DNA of 64,000 nt, from assembly GCA_900542425.1 (NCBI GenBank), contig UQNQ01000001.1, forward strand, positions 124,001 through 188,000, read 5' to 3'. The first letter of the stretch is position 1. The number at the start of each line of letters is the position of its first letter. The notes beneath the pieces are model-generated. The model had not been told where the DNA came from and made no database searches. It worked only from the letters and a program-made list of their open reading frames with translations. Both the position numbers and the translations under genes were made by a program. This stretch comes from an uncultured Eubacteriales bacterium (lineage in GTDB: Bacteria; Bacillota; Clostridia; Oscillospirales; CAG-272). Positions 36,256 to 44,906 of this stretch are shown piece by piece.

Positions 36256-36278
36256 GATAGTTTGCAAAAATAAGGGAA

Positions 36279-36308
36279 ATAGGAACTGCATATCGATGCA
36301 GTTCCTAT
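36279..36308 (+). repeat. Hairpin between binding-protein and permease genes
   Basis: A perfect 13-bp stem with a 4-nt loop and no T tract. In such operons a hairpin here often protects the upstream mRNA so that binding protein is made in excess; that role is inferred. Confidence 0.7.
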
Positions 36309-36342
36309 TGATGTTGGGGCATATAAAAAGGATTGAAACAGA

Positions 36343-37038
36343 ATGAAATTTTTTAGTGATTTTGCGCAGTGCTTTACCAATGAAAAGTACTTGTCCGCAT
36401 TTCTTGAGGGATTGAAGCTGACGTTTTTAATCTCTGTCGGAGCCGCGATTGTGGGCCTTTTCCTTGGAACGGTCGTTGCGCTGGTGAAGCTTTCCAAGGG
36501 AAAAAGTATTTGGATGAAAGTCCCCCGTGCGCTTTGCGATATCTATATTACCGTTATCAGAGGAACACCGATGGCGGTTCAGCTTTTTACTATGGCGTTT
36601 GTAATCTTCGCAATTCGCGGATTTCCGCAGGTTGTGACAGCGATCCTTGCATTCGGAATCAATTCCGGCGCTTACGTGGCGGAGAACATACGTGCCGGTA
36701 TTTTGTCTGTTGATATCGGACAGTCCGAAGCAGGACGGGCTTTGGGGCTTCCGCAGGGCATTACGATGCGGAAAATCATCATTCCGCAAGCCATTAAAAA
36801 TGTGATCCCGGCCATCGGAAACGAACTCATTGCATTAATCAAGGAAACCTCGATTGTCAGCATGGTTGGAATGTTTGATCTGACGGCTGCGGCACAGAAT
36901 ATCGGAAGCGGCCATAATCTCTCGAGCTATATTGCCCCGATGACGGTGGCGGCACTTTTCTATCTCGCAATTGTATATGCGCTTACATTTGCGGTGAAAA
37001 AAATCGAAAGGAGGCTGCGTTCCGGTGATAAGCGTTAA
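36343..37038 (+). CDS. Amino acid ABC transporter permease
   Basis: This 231-residue membrane protein has about five helices and the HisM/GlnP coupling motif EAGRALGLPQGITMRKIIIPQAIKNVIPAIGNELIALIKETSI. The opening ARG-like region VIRGTPMAVQLF is also typical. It overlaps the ATPase gene by 14 bp. Confidence 0.94.
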   Translation: MKFFSDFAQCFTNEKYLSAFLEGLKLTFLISVGAAIVGLFLGTVVALVKLSKGKSIWMKVPRALCDIYITVIRGTPMAVQLFTMAFVIFAIRGFPQVVTAILAFGINSGAYVAENIRAGILSVDIGQSEAGRALGLPQGITMRKIIIPQAIKNVIPAIGNELIALIKETSIVSMVGMFDLTAAAQNIGSGHNLSSYIAPMTVAALFYLAIVYALTFAVKKIERRLRSGDKR

Positions 37039-37948
37039 CAATATTTATAAAAATTTCGGAGAGGTATCCGTTCTTCGGGGTGTTTCCTGTGAAATTGACA
37101 AGGGAGAACGTGTCGTTATCATCGGACCCTCCGGCAGCGGGAAATCGACACTTCTTCGCTGTATGAACTTGCTGGAAACGCCGACTTATGGTGAGGTATG
37201 GCTTGACGGGAAACTGATAACGGAACCGGATCCGTATCTGCATTTTGATGTGATCCGCGCGTCCAAAACCTACGAGGAGCTTTTTGCTGCGGCAAAAAAA
37301 GAAACTCCTTTGCTTTCGGATGCGGAGATCGACGGAGAAGTGATCCGTAAAATCAAAGCAGAAGACCTGTTAAAAAAGCATGAGGGAAAGTCTTATGCGG
37401 CTCTTTTGAAGAAAATATATACCGATAATTATATCGATATCAACAGGGCTCGGTGTAAAATGGGAATGGTATTCCAGCATTTCAATTTGTTCGGCAATCT
37501 GACCGTGATGCAGAATCTGACGCTTGCGCCGGTACAGCTGAAGCTTCAAAGCAAGGAACAGGCCGAGGAAAAAGCGACGGAACTTTTGAATCGGATTGGG
37601 CTCTATGATAAGCGTGATGAATATCCGAGCAAGCTCTCGGGCGGACAAAAACAAAGGATTGCCATTATCCGTGCGCTTGCGATGAATCCTGAGGTGATGC
37701 TGTTTGACGAGCCGACATCGGCACTGGATCCGGAAATGGTGGGAGAAGTGCTTGATCTTATCCGCCAGCTTGCCGGAGAGGGAATGACGATGGTGATTGT
37801 TACCCATGAAATGGGCTTTGCCCGCGAGGTCGGTACACGAATGCTGTTTGTCGATGAGGGCAAGATCAAAGAAGAAGCGCCGCCGTCGGAATTTTTCCGT
37901 GATCCGAAGGATACCAGACTAAGGGAATTCCTATCGAAAGTGCTGTAA
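37025..37948 (+). CDS. Amino acid ABC transporter ATP-binding protein with internal insertion
   Basis: This 307-residue ATPase is about 60 residues longer than usual GlnQ/HisP proteins. Walker A GPSGSGKST, Q-loop MGMVFQHFNLF, signature LSGGQKQR, Walker B VMLFDEPTSALD and the switch VTHEM are intact. The extra segment at about residues 64-135 (from YLHFDVIRASKTYEELF to DNYIDINRARCKM) sits between Walker A and the Q-loop and is predicted helical. It starts with GTG inside the permease gene. Confidence 0.92.
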   Translation: MISVNNIYKNFGEVSVLRGVSCEIDKGERVVIIGPSGSGKSTLLRCMNLLETPTYGEVWLDGKLITEPDPYLHFDVIRASKTYEELFAAAKKETPLLSDAEIDGEVIRKIKAEDLLKKHEGKSYAALLKKIYTDNYIDINRARCKMGMVFQHFNLFGNLTVMQNLTLAPVQLKLQSKEQAEEKATELLNRIGLYDKRDEYPSKLSGGQKQRIAIIRALAMNPEVMLFDEPTSALDPEMVGEVLDLIRQLAGEGMTMVIVTHEMGFAREVGTRMLFVDEGKIKEEAPPSEFFRDPKDTRLREFLSKVL

Positions 37949-38005
37949 CTGCTTTTCTGTGACAAAAAAGGTCGGAAAAAAGACAAAAACACCAAAGGGA
38001 AAAGA

Positions 38006-38034
38006 TTGACAGGAAGAAAAAAGGATGCTATAAT
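38006..38034 (+). promoter_or_regulatory. Promoter of the prepilin operon
   Basis: Perfect TTGACA (38006-38011) and TATAAT (38029-38034) with 17-nt spacing, 175 nt upstream of the first prepilin ATG. Confidence 0.88.
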
Positions 38035-38047
38035 AAAAAATAACAAG

Positions 38048-38150
38048 GAATTGCTTTTGGCAATTCAGGGCGTTTTGCGCGCACGAAAGGGCGCGGAAAA
38101 CGCCCCCTCACGGGGTACCCCCTCACGGGGTACCTCGTTTTTTGTTTTTT
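38048..38150 (+). promoter_or_regulatory. Structured leader with apparent attenuator
   Basis: Three hairpins occur in order: 38048-38054 with 38060-38066; 38068-38076 with 38097-38105; and an 8-bp GGTACCCC/GGGGTACC stem (38114-38121 with 38127-38134) followed by two T6 tracts. The last is an intrinsic-terminator shape inside the leader. It includes a perfect 15-nt tandem duplication (38104-38118 and 38119-38133). It could be an attenuator or the end of a separate small RNA. Confidence 0.65.
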
Positions 38151-38209
38151 CAAGAAATGGGATTCCGCCGTGAAAAGAATTTTACATATATACATTTAGG
38201 AGGAAAACC

Positions 38210-39850
38210 ATGAGAAAAAACAAAAAAGGCTTCACGCTTGTTGAGCTTGTCATCGTCATTGCGGTGATTGCCATCCTTGCCGGCGTGATGATCGCGGTAT
38301 TTTCAAATGTTGTAAATGACGCGAAAGAATCCGCCGAACTGCAAGAGATGAAGCAGGCAGAGCTTCAGCAAAAGATGGAGGACATCACGGCGAAGCTTGA
38401 AAATGCGGATTGGCTCAGCTGGGAAGACATTGAAGTGGCAATTGCAGAAGGCTTGGATGGGGTTGAGGCGGGAGCTTCGACAGAAGAAATTACCGCTGCT
38501 ATTGATAACGCCATCAAAGAGTACGCAGACAGTCTCGGCTCCGGCAATACCGGTGTAACTGAAGAACAAATCAAGTACATCATTGAAAACTCCCTGTCAG
38601 GACAGCTTACTTCTGCTCAGGTAGAAGCGATTGTGAAGAGATATCAGTCTGACCCGACTGTTTCTCTGAGTGCAAGCCAGATTGCTCAGATTAAAGAAGC
38701 GGCAAGTGCTAATTCCTTGACAGTAGCACAGATCCAACAGGTTGTAGAAGCAGTAGGAAATGACACCTATGCGGATGTTAAAGCTGCGATTGACGCAATC
38801 GTTCCGAATGGCGGTATCAGCTCTTTGACCTCGGATGAGGTAAGTTCTATCGTCAATACCGCGATGGCACAGTATGTCCGTAACGGTGTCGCAGGAGACT
38901 ATAAATGGTATACAAATGAAGTGGAACAGAAAATCACTTCCGGTCAGGCTGTAACGCTGAAACTCGGCGGCACAGCGGCAGGAGATGAGGTTGCTATCGA
39001 TAAAGACGGCTTCAAAGCGATTGCCGGACTTTCCGCGGAAGGTGTAAGCTTCAAGAATGTTACCATTGAACTGGAAGGAGATCTTACACTTGACGGTGTT
39101 TGGACACCGATCGGTACGGAAGTTCCGTTTGAAGGAACGATTATAGGCACCGGAGACACACCTTCCAATATTTCCGTTGCGATTGACAATTCCTTTAATT
39201 CTGCGAAAAAAGGCTATGCCATTGAAGTGGACCCGGTAAAGGGTAATGCGGATAAATACGGCGTTGGCTTTGTTGCTTCTCTTGGAGAGGGCGCTGTTCT
39301 CGAGAATTTGAACATTACCGTTAATTTTGATATTGCCGATACCGGTGCGGACGGTGTTCTGGTTGGCGGCGCGGTCGGTTATCTCTATGGCGGTACGGTA
39401 AGAAATGTAACGGTCAACGGTACGATTAAGAATTATTACCGTGCTGGCGGTATTGTCGGCGGCGGCTTCGGCACAGTAGAAAACTGTATAAACAATGCTA
39501 CGGTGGCTTCTACGGGAACATCAGATGCAAAAACCGGTTATTACAGAGTTGGCGGTATTATCGGTTATGCCCGTGTTTTGGGAACCAGTGAGGTAAACAC
39601 CGAAACGTTAACAATTACGAACTGCCAGAGTAAAGGTGCACTTTTATCAACGAACCCTACGGGATGTGGCGCTTATATCGGCGACTGGAACGCAGGAGCC
39701 AGCGCTTCCGGCAGTGTAATTCTTGATATTGCCGGCAACACAGATACGCACGACTTACCGGATATTTCCACAAAATCAGCGGCAGTTATTGCGGAAAAAG
39801 ATGCTACTTATGTGGGCTATAATACAGTAACAGGCGGCGTGGAAGAATGA
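38210..39850 (+). CDS. Prepilin-like protein with large C-terminal beta-rich domain
   Basis: This 546-residue protein has a type IV prepilin N-terminus: KKGFTLVELVIVIAVIAILAGVM with the G/F cleavage site and Glu5. Residues 40-230 are helical and coiled-coil-like with many Gln/Ala. Residues 270-520 contain glycine-rich repeats such as VGGAVGYLYGGTVRNVTVNG and AGGIVGGGFGTVENCINNA, resembling GLUG-type beta-helix repeats of surface proteins. It is probably a surface-displayed pseudopilin. AGGAGG precedes the ATG. No pilus assembly ATPase or prepilin peptidase is in the window. Confidence 0.85.
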   Translation: MRKNKKGFTLVELVIVIAVIAILAGVMIAVFSNVVNDAKESAELQEMKQAELQQKMEDITAKLENADWLSWEDIEVAIAEGLDGVEAGASTEEITAAIDNAIKEYADSLGSGNTGVTEEQIKYIIENSLSGQLTSAQVEAIVKRYQSDPTVSLSASQIAQIKEAASANSLTVAQIQQVVEAVGNDTYADVKAAIDAIVPNGGISSLTSDEVSSIVNTAMAQYVRNGVAGDYKWYTNEVEQKITSGQAVTLKLGGTAAGDEVAIDKDGFKAIAGLSAEGVSFKNVTIELEGDLTLDGVWTPIGTEVPFEGTIIGTGDTPSNISVAIDNSFNSAKKGYAIEVDPVKGNADKYGVGFVASLGEGAVLENLNITVNFDIADTGADGVLVGGAVGYLYGGTVRNVTVNGTIKNYYRAGGIVGGGFGTVENCINNATVASTGTSDAKTGYYRVGGIIGYARVLGTSEVNTETLTITNCQSKGALLSTNPTGCGAYIGDWNAGASASGSVILDIAGNTDTHDLPDISTKSAAVIAEKDATYVGYNTVTGGVEE

Positions 39851-40476
39851 AAAAGTCAAATAAAAAAGGCTTTACTCTTGTTGAACTTGTCATCGTTATT
39901 GCGGTGATTGCCATCCTCGCCGGCGTCATGATCGCGACCTTTTCCAATGTCGTCGGAGATGCCAATGCTTCTGCGGATTTGCAGGAGATCAAGGCGGCAC
40001 TGGACGCGGAATATTATGATTTTATCACAAAAAATGGCACACCGGCAACTATCGAAATCAATGAGAATAGCGAATTTATTGCTTTTTCCTCTTTGACTTT
40101 CGGAAGCGTTCCAACTCCTGCCAGCAGTAGTACTACCAGTTCCAACGATGATGGCTCTGAAACAAAAACAACAATCACGTTTGCTACTGCTCGGGAATCG
40201 GAGAAAGAATCTTATTACGGAAACGGGGATCTTTTAAAAAAGACAACTACTGTTGAAACAAAACCTTCGGGAGAAGCAAGTTTTGTTCCGTCTGGGGAGA
40301 GTACAGTCTACTATGATTATGCGGCAACCATTACGGGCAAAAAGGGAACAGAGTTCCGTATCATTTTGATTGTCAATCAGATGGTATTGGAAAATATCAA
40401 CAATACGCTTGATGATGATAAAAAACTTGATGATACATATCTCGGTTCTTTTTACCTCGAACAGGTAAACGATTGA
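39847..40476 (+). CDS. Second prepilin-like protein
   Basis: This 209-residue protein repeats the N-terminus of the previous gene (KKGFTLVELVIVIAVIAILAGVMIATFSNVV), including cleavage site and Glu5. A Ser/Thr-rich middle (residues 90-120) and a beta-rich end follow. It overlaps the previous stop by 4 bp (ATGA). The near-identical first 35 residues suggest duplication of the signal/helix module with different pilin heads. Confidence 0.85.
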   Translation: MKKSNKKGFTLVELVIVIAVIAILAGVMIATFSNVVGDANASADLQEIKAALDAEYYDFITKNGTPATIEINENSEFIAFSSLTFGSVPTPASSSTTSSNDDGSETKTTITFATARESEKESYYGNGDLLKKTTTVETKPSGEASFVPSGESTVYYDYAATITGKKGTEFRIILIVNQMVLENINNTLDDDKKLDDTYLGSFYLEQVND

Positions 40477-40483
40477 TTCCGTT

Positions 40484-40520
40484 AAAAACAGTATGGGCGG
40501 AAACGCCGCCCTCTGTTTTT
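40484..40520 (+). terminator. Prepilin operon terminator
   Basis: AAAAACAG and GGGCGG arms pair with CCGCCC and CTGTTTTT, ending in a T run just after the stop codon. Confidence 0.88.
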
Positions 40521-40560
40521 ATATACTGCGTGAATAGGTTCATGCTTATCACGCACTCCT

Positions 40561-40604
40561 AAAGAAGAGCGGCAGGGCGCGTTGCGGAGCGCCCTGCCGT
40601 TTTT
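40561..40604 (+). terminator. Dispersed hairpin terminator, copy 2
   Basis: CGGCAGGGCGC (40570-40580) pairs with GCGCCCTGCCG (40589-40599), followed by TTTTT. It matches the element at 16835-16876. Confidence 0.75.
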
Positions 40605-40766
40605 ATTCCTGTTTTTCTGGTAAAAAACGGATGATTTCCCTAAAATTTTTTTGAAAATTCGAAATTTGCCGAAAATAAATATGTACAAATGGAATATCTT
40701 GTGGTATAATATCTAAAATAGGCGATATATAAAAAATTTTTTATACATTAAAAAGAGGGTGGATGA

Positions 40767-41324
40767 ATGAAAAAACTGCTTTCTTTCATTCTGTTGCTTT
40801 CTATGGCCTTGCTGTTTGTTTGCTGTTCGGGGGGGACATCACCTGCGGAAGCATTCCTTTTGGCGGCACGTAAAATGGAATTCGATACGATGGAAAATCT
40901 CATGGCATCGGAAACGGTTTCTTTGGCGCAGGAAATGAAGGAATCATATGATGCCTTGACTTCTGAAGAACAAACGGTACTTTCCTCGCTGTATTCGCAT
41001 TTGCAGTATACAATGGAAGAGGAATCGGAACCGAAAGACGGCGTCAAAACGGTTTCCGTGCATCTGACAATGCCGGATATTTCCAAAATAATCGAAAACG
41101 CCGAGGCTGAGATTCTGGTGTCCGGAAATTCCGCGGATGAAATCATAAAGCAAATGCTGGATAGCGGCGTGATAGCCGAAAGTTGCATGACAGAGCGGAC
41201 AATTCACATTGAACTGAAACAGGAAAATGACAAGTGGCTTCTTCCATATTCTGAGACAGCGAATCCGGAGCTTGTGCAAATGTTGGCACTAAACGACATC
41301 CTGCGGTTCTTTGCGTTAAATTAA
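40767..41324 (+). CDS. Hypothetical lipoprotein
   Basis: This 185-residue protein has a signal peptide with lipobox LLFVCC near residues 15-20. The soluble part (AEAFLLAARKMEFDTMENLM, TVSVHLTMPDI, ELKQENDKWLLPYS) resembles short clostridial lipoproteins of the NTF2-like/DUF5105 kind, but I cannot assign it firmly. An extended -10 box, TGGTATAAT, lies at 40702-40710. Confidence 0.75.
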   Translation: MKKLLSFILLLSMALLFVCCSGGTSPAEAFLLAARKMEFDTMENLMASETVSLAQEMKESYDALTSEEQTVLSSLYSHLQYTMEEESEPKDGVKTVSVHLTMPDISKIIENAEAEILVSGNSADEIIKQMLDSGVIAESCMTERTIHIELKQENDKWLLPYSETANPELVQMLALNDILRFFALN

Positions 41325-41383
41325 AAATTTTGAACAGAAAAAACGATATCCGGTATCTATCAAAGCCGGATCGCTTGGAAAGA

Positions 41384-42169
41384 ATGATGAATCCGATAGA
41401 AAAAAGAAGCACAGGACATGCCTTATCTGAGCCGGAAAGCTTGATTGTTGTCGGCAGAAATCCTGTTTTAGAACTGATAAAAAGCGGCAGAAACATTGAG
41501 AAATTATATGTTCAGCGCGGAGACCGGGAAGGCTCCATTGTTAAAATTTTCGCGCTGGCAAAGGAACGTTCCATTGTGATCTCCGAGACGGATAAAAAAC
41601 GGCTGGACGAGCTTGCCTGCGGAAATGCTCATCAGGGAGTTGCCGCCGTTGTTTCCGCTCTTTCTTATGTATCCGTTGCGGATATTGTCGACGCGGCGCG
41701 TGAAAAAGGGGAAAAGCCTCTTATTGTTGTCTGCGACGGGGTGGAGGATCCTCATAATCTTGGAGCCATTCTCCGCAGTGCGGACGGCGCCGGCGCGCAC
41801 GGCGTGATTTTATCGAAGCGCCGCTGTCCCGTAATCGGGCCGACGGTGTTTAAGGCTTCTGCCGGAGCCGCCGCTTATGTGCCGATTGCAAAAGTTTCAA
41901 ACATTGCGTCCGCGATTGATGAACTTAAAAAAATGGGCGTTTGGATTTACGCTGCGAAGGCAGGCGGAGAAAATTATTCCCGTGTTGATTTTAACGGAGC
42001 CTGCGCGATTGTGTTCGGAAGCGAAGGAGACGGTATTTCCCGTCTTGTTGAGGAGAAATGTGATTTTACCGTATCCATTCCCATGTATGGCAGGGTGAGT
42101 TCTCTGAATGTATCGGCTGCTGCTGCCATTCTTTTATTTGATGCGGCAGAAAAGCAAAGAAAAGGTTAA
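41384..42169 (+). CDS. 23S rRNA 2'-O-ribose methyltransferase, TrmH/RlmB family
   Basis: This SpoU-type methyltransferase has an N-terminal RNA-binding domain (LIVVGRNPVLELIKSGRNIEKLYVQRG, NAHQGVAAVVS) and a knotted SAM-binding domain with DGVEDPHNLGAILRSADGAGAHGVIL, IVFGSEGDGISRLVEEKCD and IPMYGRVSSLNVSAAAAILLFDA. It resembles RlmB most. The start is uncertain: TTG at 41330 or ATG at 41384/41387; the later one gives a usual length of about 261 residues. Confidence 0.9.
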   Translation: MMNPIEKRSTGHALSEPESLIVVGRNPVLELIKSGRNIEKLYVQRGDREGSIVKIFALAKERSIVISETDKKRLDELACGNAHQGVAAVVSALSYVSVADIVDAAREKGEKPLIVVCDGVEDPHNLGAILRSADGAGAHGVILSKRRCPVIGPTVFKASAGAAAYVPIAKVSNIASAIDELKKMGVWIYAAKAGGENYSRVDFNGACAIVFGSEGDGISRLVEEKCDFTVSIPMYGRVSSLNVSAAAAILLFDAAEKQRKG

Positions 42170-42206
42170 ATACAATATATAGATTGATTTTTGGGAGGAA
42201 TTTCTC

Positions 42207-44762
42207 ATGGAGAAGAACGATAAGACCGGAAAAACGTCTTATGATGAGCTTGAAAACTCCGCTCAGGGGCTTTTGCGCCGACTGAATAACCGGTATGACG
42301 TTACCCGTGTGGAAGCGGAGAAAAGCGCGATGAAGAACCTCGACGGCATAGAAGAAACGGATGCAAACGATCCGGATGTTGTGGCATATACCGTTACCAC
42401 GGAAACGCTGGCGGCAAAACCGAAGAAAAAGAAAAAACGCGGCAGACCGGAAGATACGGGAGAAATCAGCGAAGAAGAACTTCAAAGTTTGTTTGACAAG
42501 TACTTGGGAGGGGAAAGCGCTTCTTCCGAAGAGAGCGGCTATGACAGTATTCATCAAAAGATTCTTGATGCCGAACAACGCTCCGGGGTGGATTCCACTC
42601 CGAAAACCGATGTTGAAAAAAACATTGATGAGGCAGAAAAATACATAGACGCGATCACGACAGGTGATTTTCCGGCAAAAAAGGATGAGCCGGCTGCCAA
42701 TGAGACAAGTGACATTTTATCGGCGGATACAGGGGATTATCCATTCGCAGAAGACGAGCCTGAGGACATTTTGGCATATGAACCGAAAGTTTCGGAAGAA
42801 ACCGCTGAATCGGAAAAGCAAGAAAAAGCTGAGGAAAGCGCTGAAACTTCCGAAACGGAAATTCCTTCCGATACGGCAATGATGAAAGCGTTTGGCTTAA
42901 ATCCGCAGAAGGAAGCATCCAAAGATGTCGGAAGTCTTTTTGATGAATTTTCGCTTGCGGGAACCGGAGATTTCCAATCGACAGAGGAGATTACGGCGAG
43001 AGAGCTTGAGGGAGAAGAAGCCGAACCGGTTTCCTCTTTTGAGAATGCTTCCGGAGAATTTGAATATCAAAGTCCGGAGCAGAACAAGACGATTTTTCAG
43101 ATTTTTAAGACCAAATACACGTTCGCAAAAATCAGAATGGCGGTTGCCGGAGCGCTTGCGGTGTTGCTTCTGTTTTTGGAAAATATTCCATCCATTGCGG
43201 AAGCACTTGGCGGAAAAGAAAATTTTGTGGCGATTGACTGGCTGCTTTCTTTTGCTTGTGCGGCACTTGTGTTTGACCGGATGATTGCCGCGGTAAAATC
43301 CATTGCCAAATTGGAATTTGATGTCGATACCATCACGCTTGTCGCTTTTGTCCTTTCTGTTTTGACAACGCTTGTAACCGTATTTACGGCTCCGACATAT
43401 GAGATTCCCAAAATGTATAATTTTGCGTTTGCCGTATGTGTTCTGCTTAGTACGGTATGTCTCTTTATCTCCTTGCGCCGCGACGTATATTCTTTTAAGA
43501 TTGTTTCCTCCGGAAAAGTGAAAAAAGTAATTGCCCGTGCGGATGCTGAAAGCAATCTCAGGACACCGGAAGAAATCGAATTTTCGGAATATCTTGCCGG
43601 AAGCTCTCAGGCAGCGTCCATTAAAAAGGCGGATTTTATTTCAGATTTCTTTGCCCGTCGGAGTGAAAATCCAAAATCCAAATCGATTCTTAAAATATTT
43701 GTGCCAGTTTGCTTTGGAATCTCGGTTATTTTCTTTTTCCTTGCCAAATTCGGAATGGATCTTTCCGTATCCCAAAGCTTCGGTGCCGCGTATGCTACTT
43801 TCCTTATGAGCGTACCGTTTACCGCGTTTCTTTCCTTTTCCTATCCGATTTACCTTGCTTCGCGCAGAGCATATACCTACCATTCCGCTATTGTAGGCGA
43901 CAGAACGCCGGAGGAGTATGAGAATACCGGCGTCATTGCGTTCCGTGATGAGGATGCTTTCCCAGCGGGAAAGATTAAAATCAGAGGAATTAAAATTTAT
44001 GCGGACCGAAACATTGAAAATGTAGTATATTACGCATCCAGTGTGTTTTCTCGTCTCGGAGGACCGCTTTCCACGGTGTTCCGTCAGGCAACACTGAATT
44101 CCGTCATTTCTGAGGATGTAGAAATCCGCGAAATTGCAAATGAAGGAATTTCCGCTATGGTGGACGGGAAAAATATTGTAATCGGACGTCCGGCCTATAT
44201 GGAGAACCAATGCTTTGAAATCATACCGGAGACGGGCGATGAAGAATGCGAGGGACGTTCAAACAGGAGAATTCTTTATCTTGCCTGTGAACAGATTGTG
44301 ATTGCTAAGTTTTATATTCAATATCATACGACATCTGATTTTGTTTATATTATGCGGCATCTTTCGGATGCGGGCATTTGTACATCCATTCGGACAGCTG
44401 ATCCTTGCATTGACGACGGAATTTTGTATGACAATAAAATGGATCCTGACAAATATCCTGTGAGAATTATCAAAGGAATGCTGCCGGAGACAAAGGAGGA
44501 GATTTTTTCTGCAGAAAAGGGAGGCGTTGTGTCCATTGGCTCTGCCAAAGATATTGTTCGTACACTGCTTTTGTGCGATAAAATCGGAAATGTAGGGAAA
44601 ACCAATCTTGTTTTAAAGCTAGTAGCTTCTGTCCTTGGAATTTCTGTGATGGCACTGGTTTTGTTTACGGGCGCGTCTACCGGAATGCTTTCTCTGTATC
44701 CGGCGCTTTATCAGCTTTTCTGGCTTTTGCCGCTGACATTTGTTTCTAAGATTTATATTTAA
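42207..44762 (+). CDS. Degenerate P-type-ATPase-like membrane protein
   Basis: This 851-residue protein has an acidic, low-complexity cytoplasmic N-terminus (residues 1-300, with a KPKKKKKRGRP patch), then membrane helices in pairs at about 310-440 and 490-560. A cytoplasmic region follows whose parts recall P1-type ATPases: GVIAFRDEDAFPAGKIKIRG where DKTGTLT would be, NEGISAMVDGKNIVIGRPAYME like the nucleotide domain, and a terminal helix pair. The phosphorylated Asp motif is not present, so it is unlikely to pump. It could be a regulatory pseudo-ATPase. It resembles uncharacterised clostridial proteins in general. Confidence 0.65.
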   Translation: MEKNDKTGKTSYDELENSAQGLLRRLNNRYDVTRVEAEKSAMKNLDGIEETDANDPDVVAYTVTTETLAAKPKKKKKRGRPEDTGEISEEELQSLFDKYLGGESASSEESGYDSIHQKILDAEQRSGVDSTPKTDVEKNIDEAEKYIDAITTGDFPAKKDEPAANETSDILSADTGDYPFAEDEPEDILAYEPKVSEETAESEKQEKAEESAETSETEIPSDTAMMKAFGLNPQKEASKDVGSLFDEFSLAGTGDFQSTEEITARELEGEEAEPVSSFENASGEFEYQSPEQNKTIFQIFKTKYTFAKIRMAVAGALAVLLLFLENIPSIAEALGGKENFVAIDWLLSFACAALVFDRMIAAVKSIAKLEFDVDTITLVAFVLSVLTTLVTVFTAPTYEIPKMYNFAFAVCVLLSTVCLFISLRRDVYSFKIVSSGKVKKVIARADAESNLRTPEEIEFSEYLAGSSQAASIKKADFISDFFARRSENPKSKSILKIFVPVCFGISVIFFFLAKFGMDLSVSQSFGAAYATFLMSVPFTAFLSFSYPIYLASRRAYTYHSAIVGDRTPEEYENTGVIAFRDEDAFPAGKIKIRGIKIYADRNIENVVYYASSVFSRLGGPLSTVFRQATLNSVISEDVEIREIANEGISAMVDGKNIVIGRPAYMENQCFEIIPETGDEECEGRSNRRILYLACEQIVIAKFYIQYHTTSDFVYIMRHLSDAGICTSIRTADPCIDDGILYDNKMDPDKYPVRIIKGMLPETKEEIFSAEKGGVVSIGSAKDIVRTLLLCDKIGNVGKTNLVLKLVASVLGISVMALVLFTGASTGMLSLYPALYQLFWLLPLTFVSKIYI

Positions 44763-44790
44763 ATTTTTTCAGTATCATGTGATTGTTACA

Positions 44791-44830
44791 AAAAAACCGG
44801 TGAGCAGGTATACCTGCTCACCGGTTTTTT
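44791..44830. terminator. Perfect 40-nt palindrome terminator
   Basis: Arms 44791-44810 and 44811-44830 are exactly complementary with A6 and T6 ends. It terminates the preceding plus-strand gene and may back up groEL termination. Confidence 0.88.
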
Positions 44831-44840
44831 GATATAAAAA

Positions 44841-44866
44841 GGCAGCCGCCGATAGTCGGCTGCCTC
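44841..44866 (-). terminator. groEL terminator
   Basis: AGGCAGCCG and CGGCTGCCT form a hairpin followed on the minus strand by TTTTT, about 40 nt after the groEL stop. Confidence 0.85.
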
Positions 44867-44906
44867 GATATAATAAGGTTTTACGAAACAACGTGGGCTT
44901 TCTAGA

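Noticed and set aside
37411..37421. 11-nt match to the guide seed as a real target
   Set aside because: It is AT-rich, inside a coding region, without support from a promoter position or known PAM; 8-9 nt matches occur elsewhere in the window, so chance is likely.
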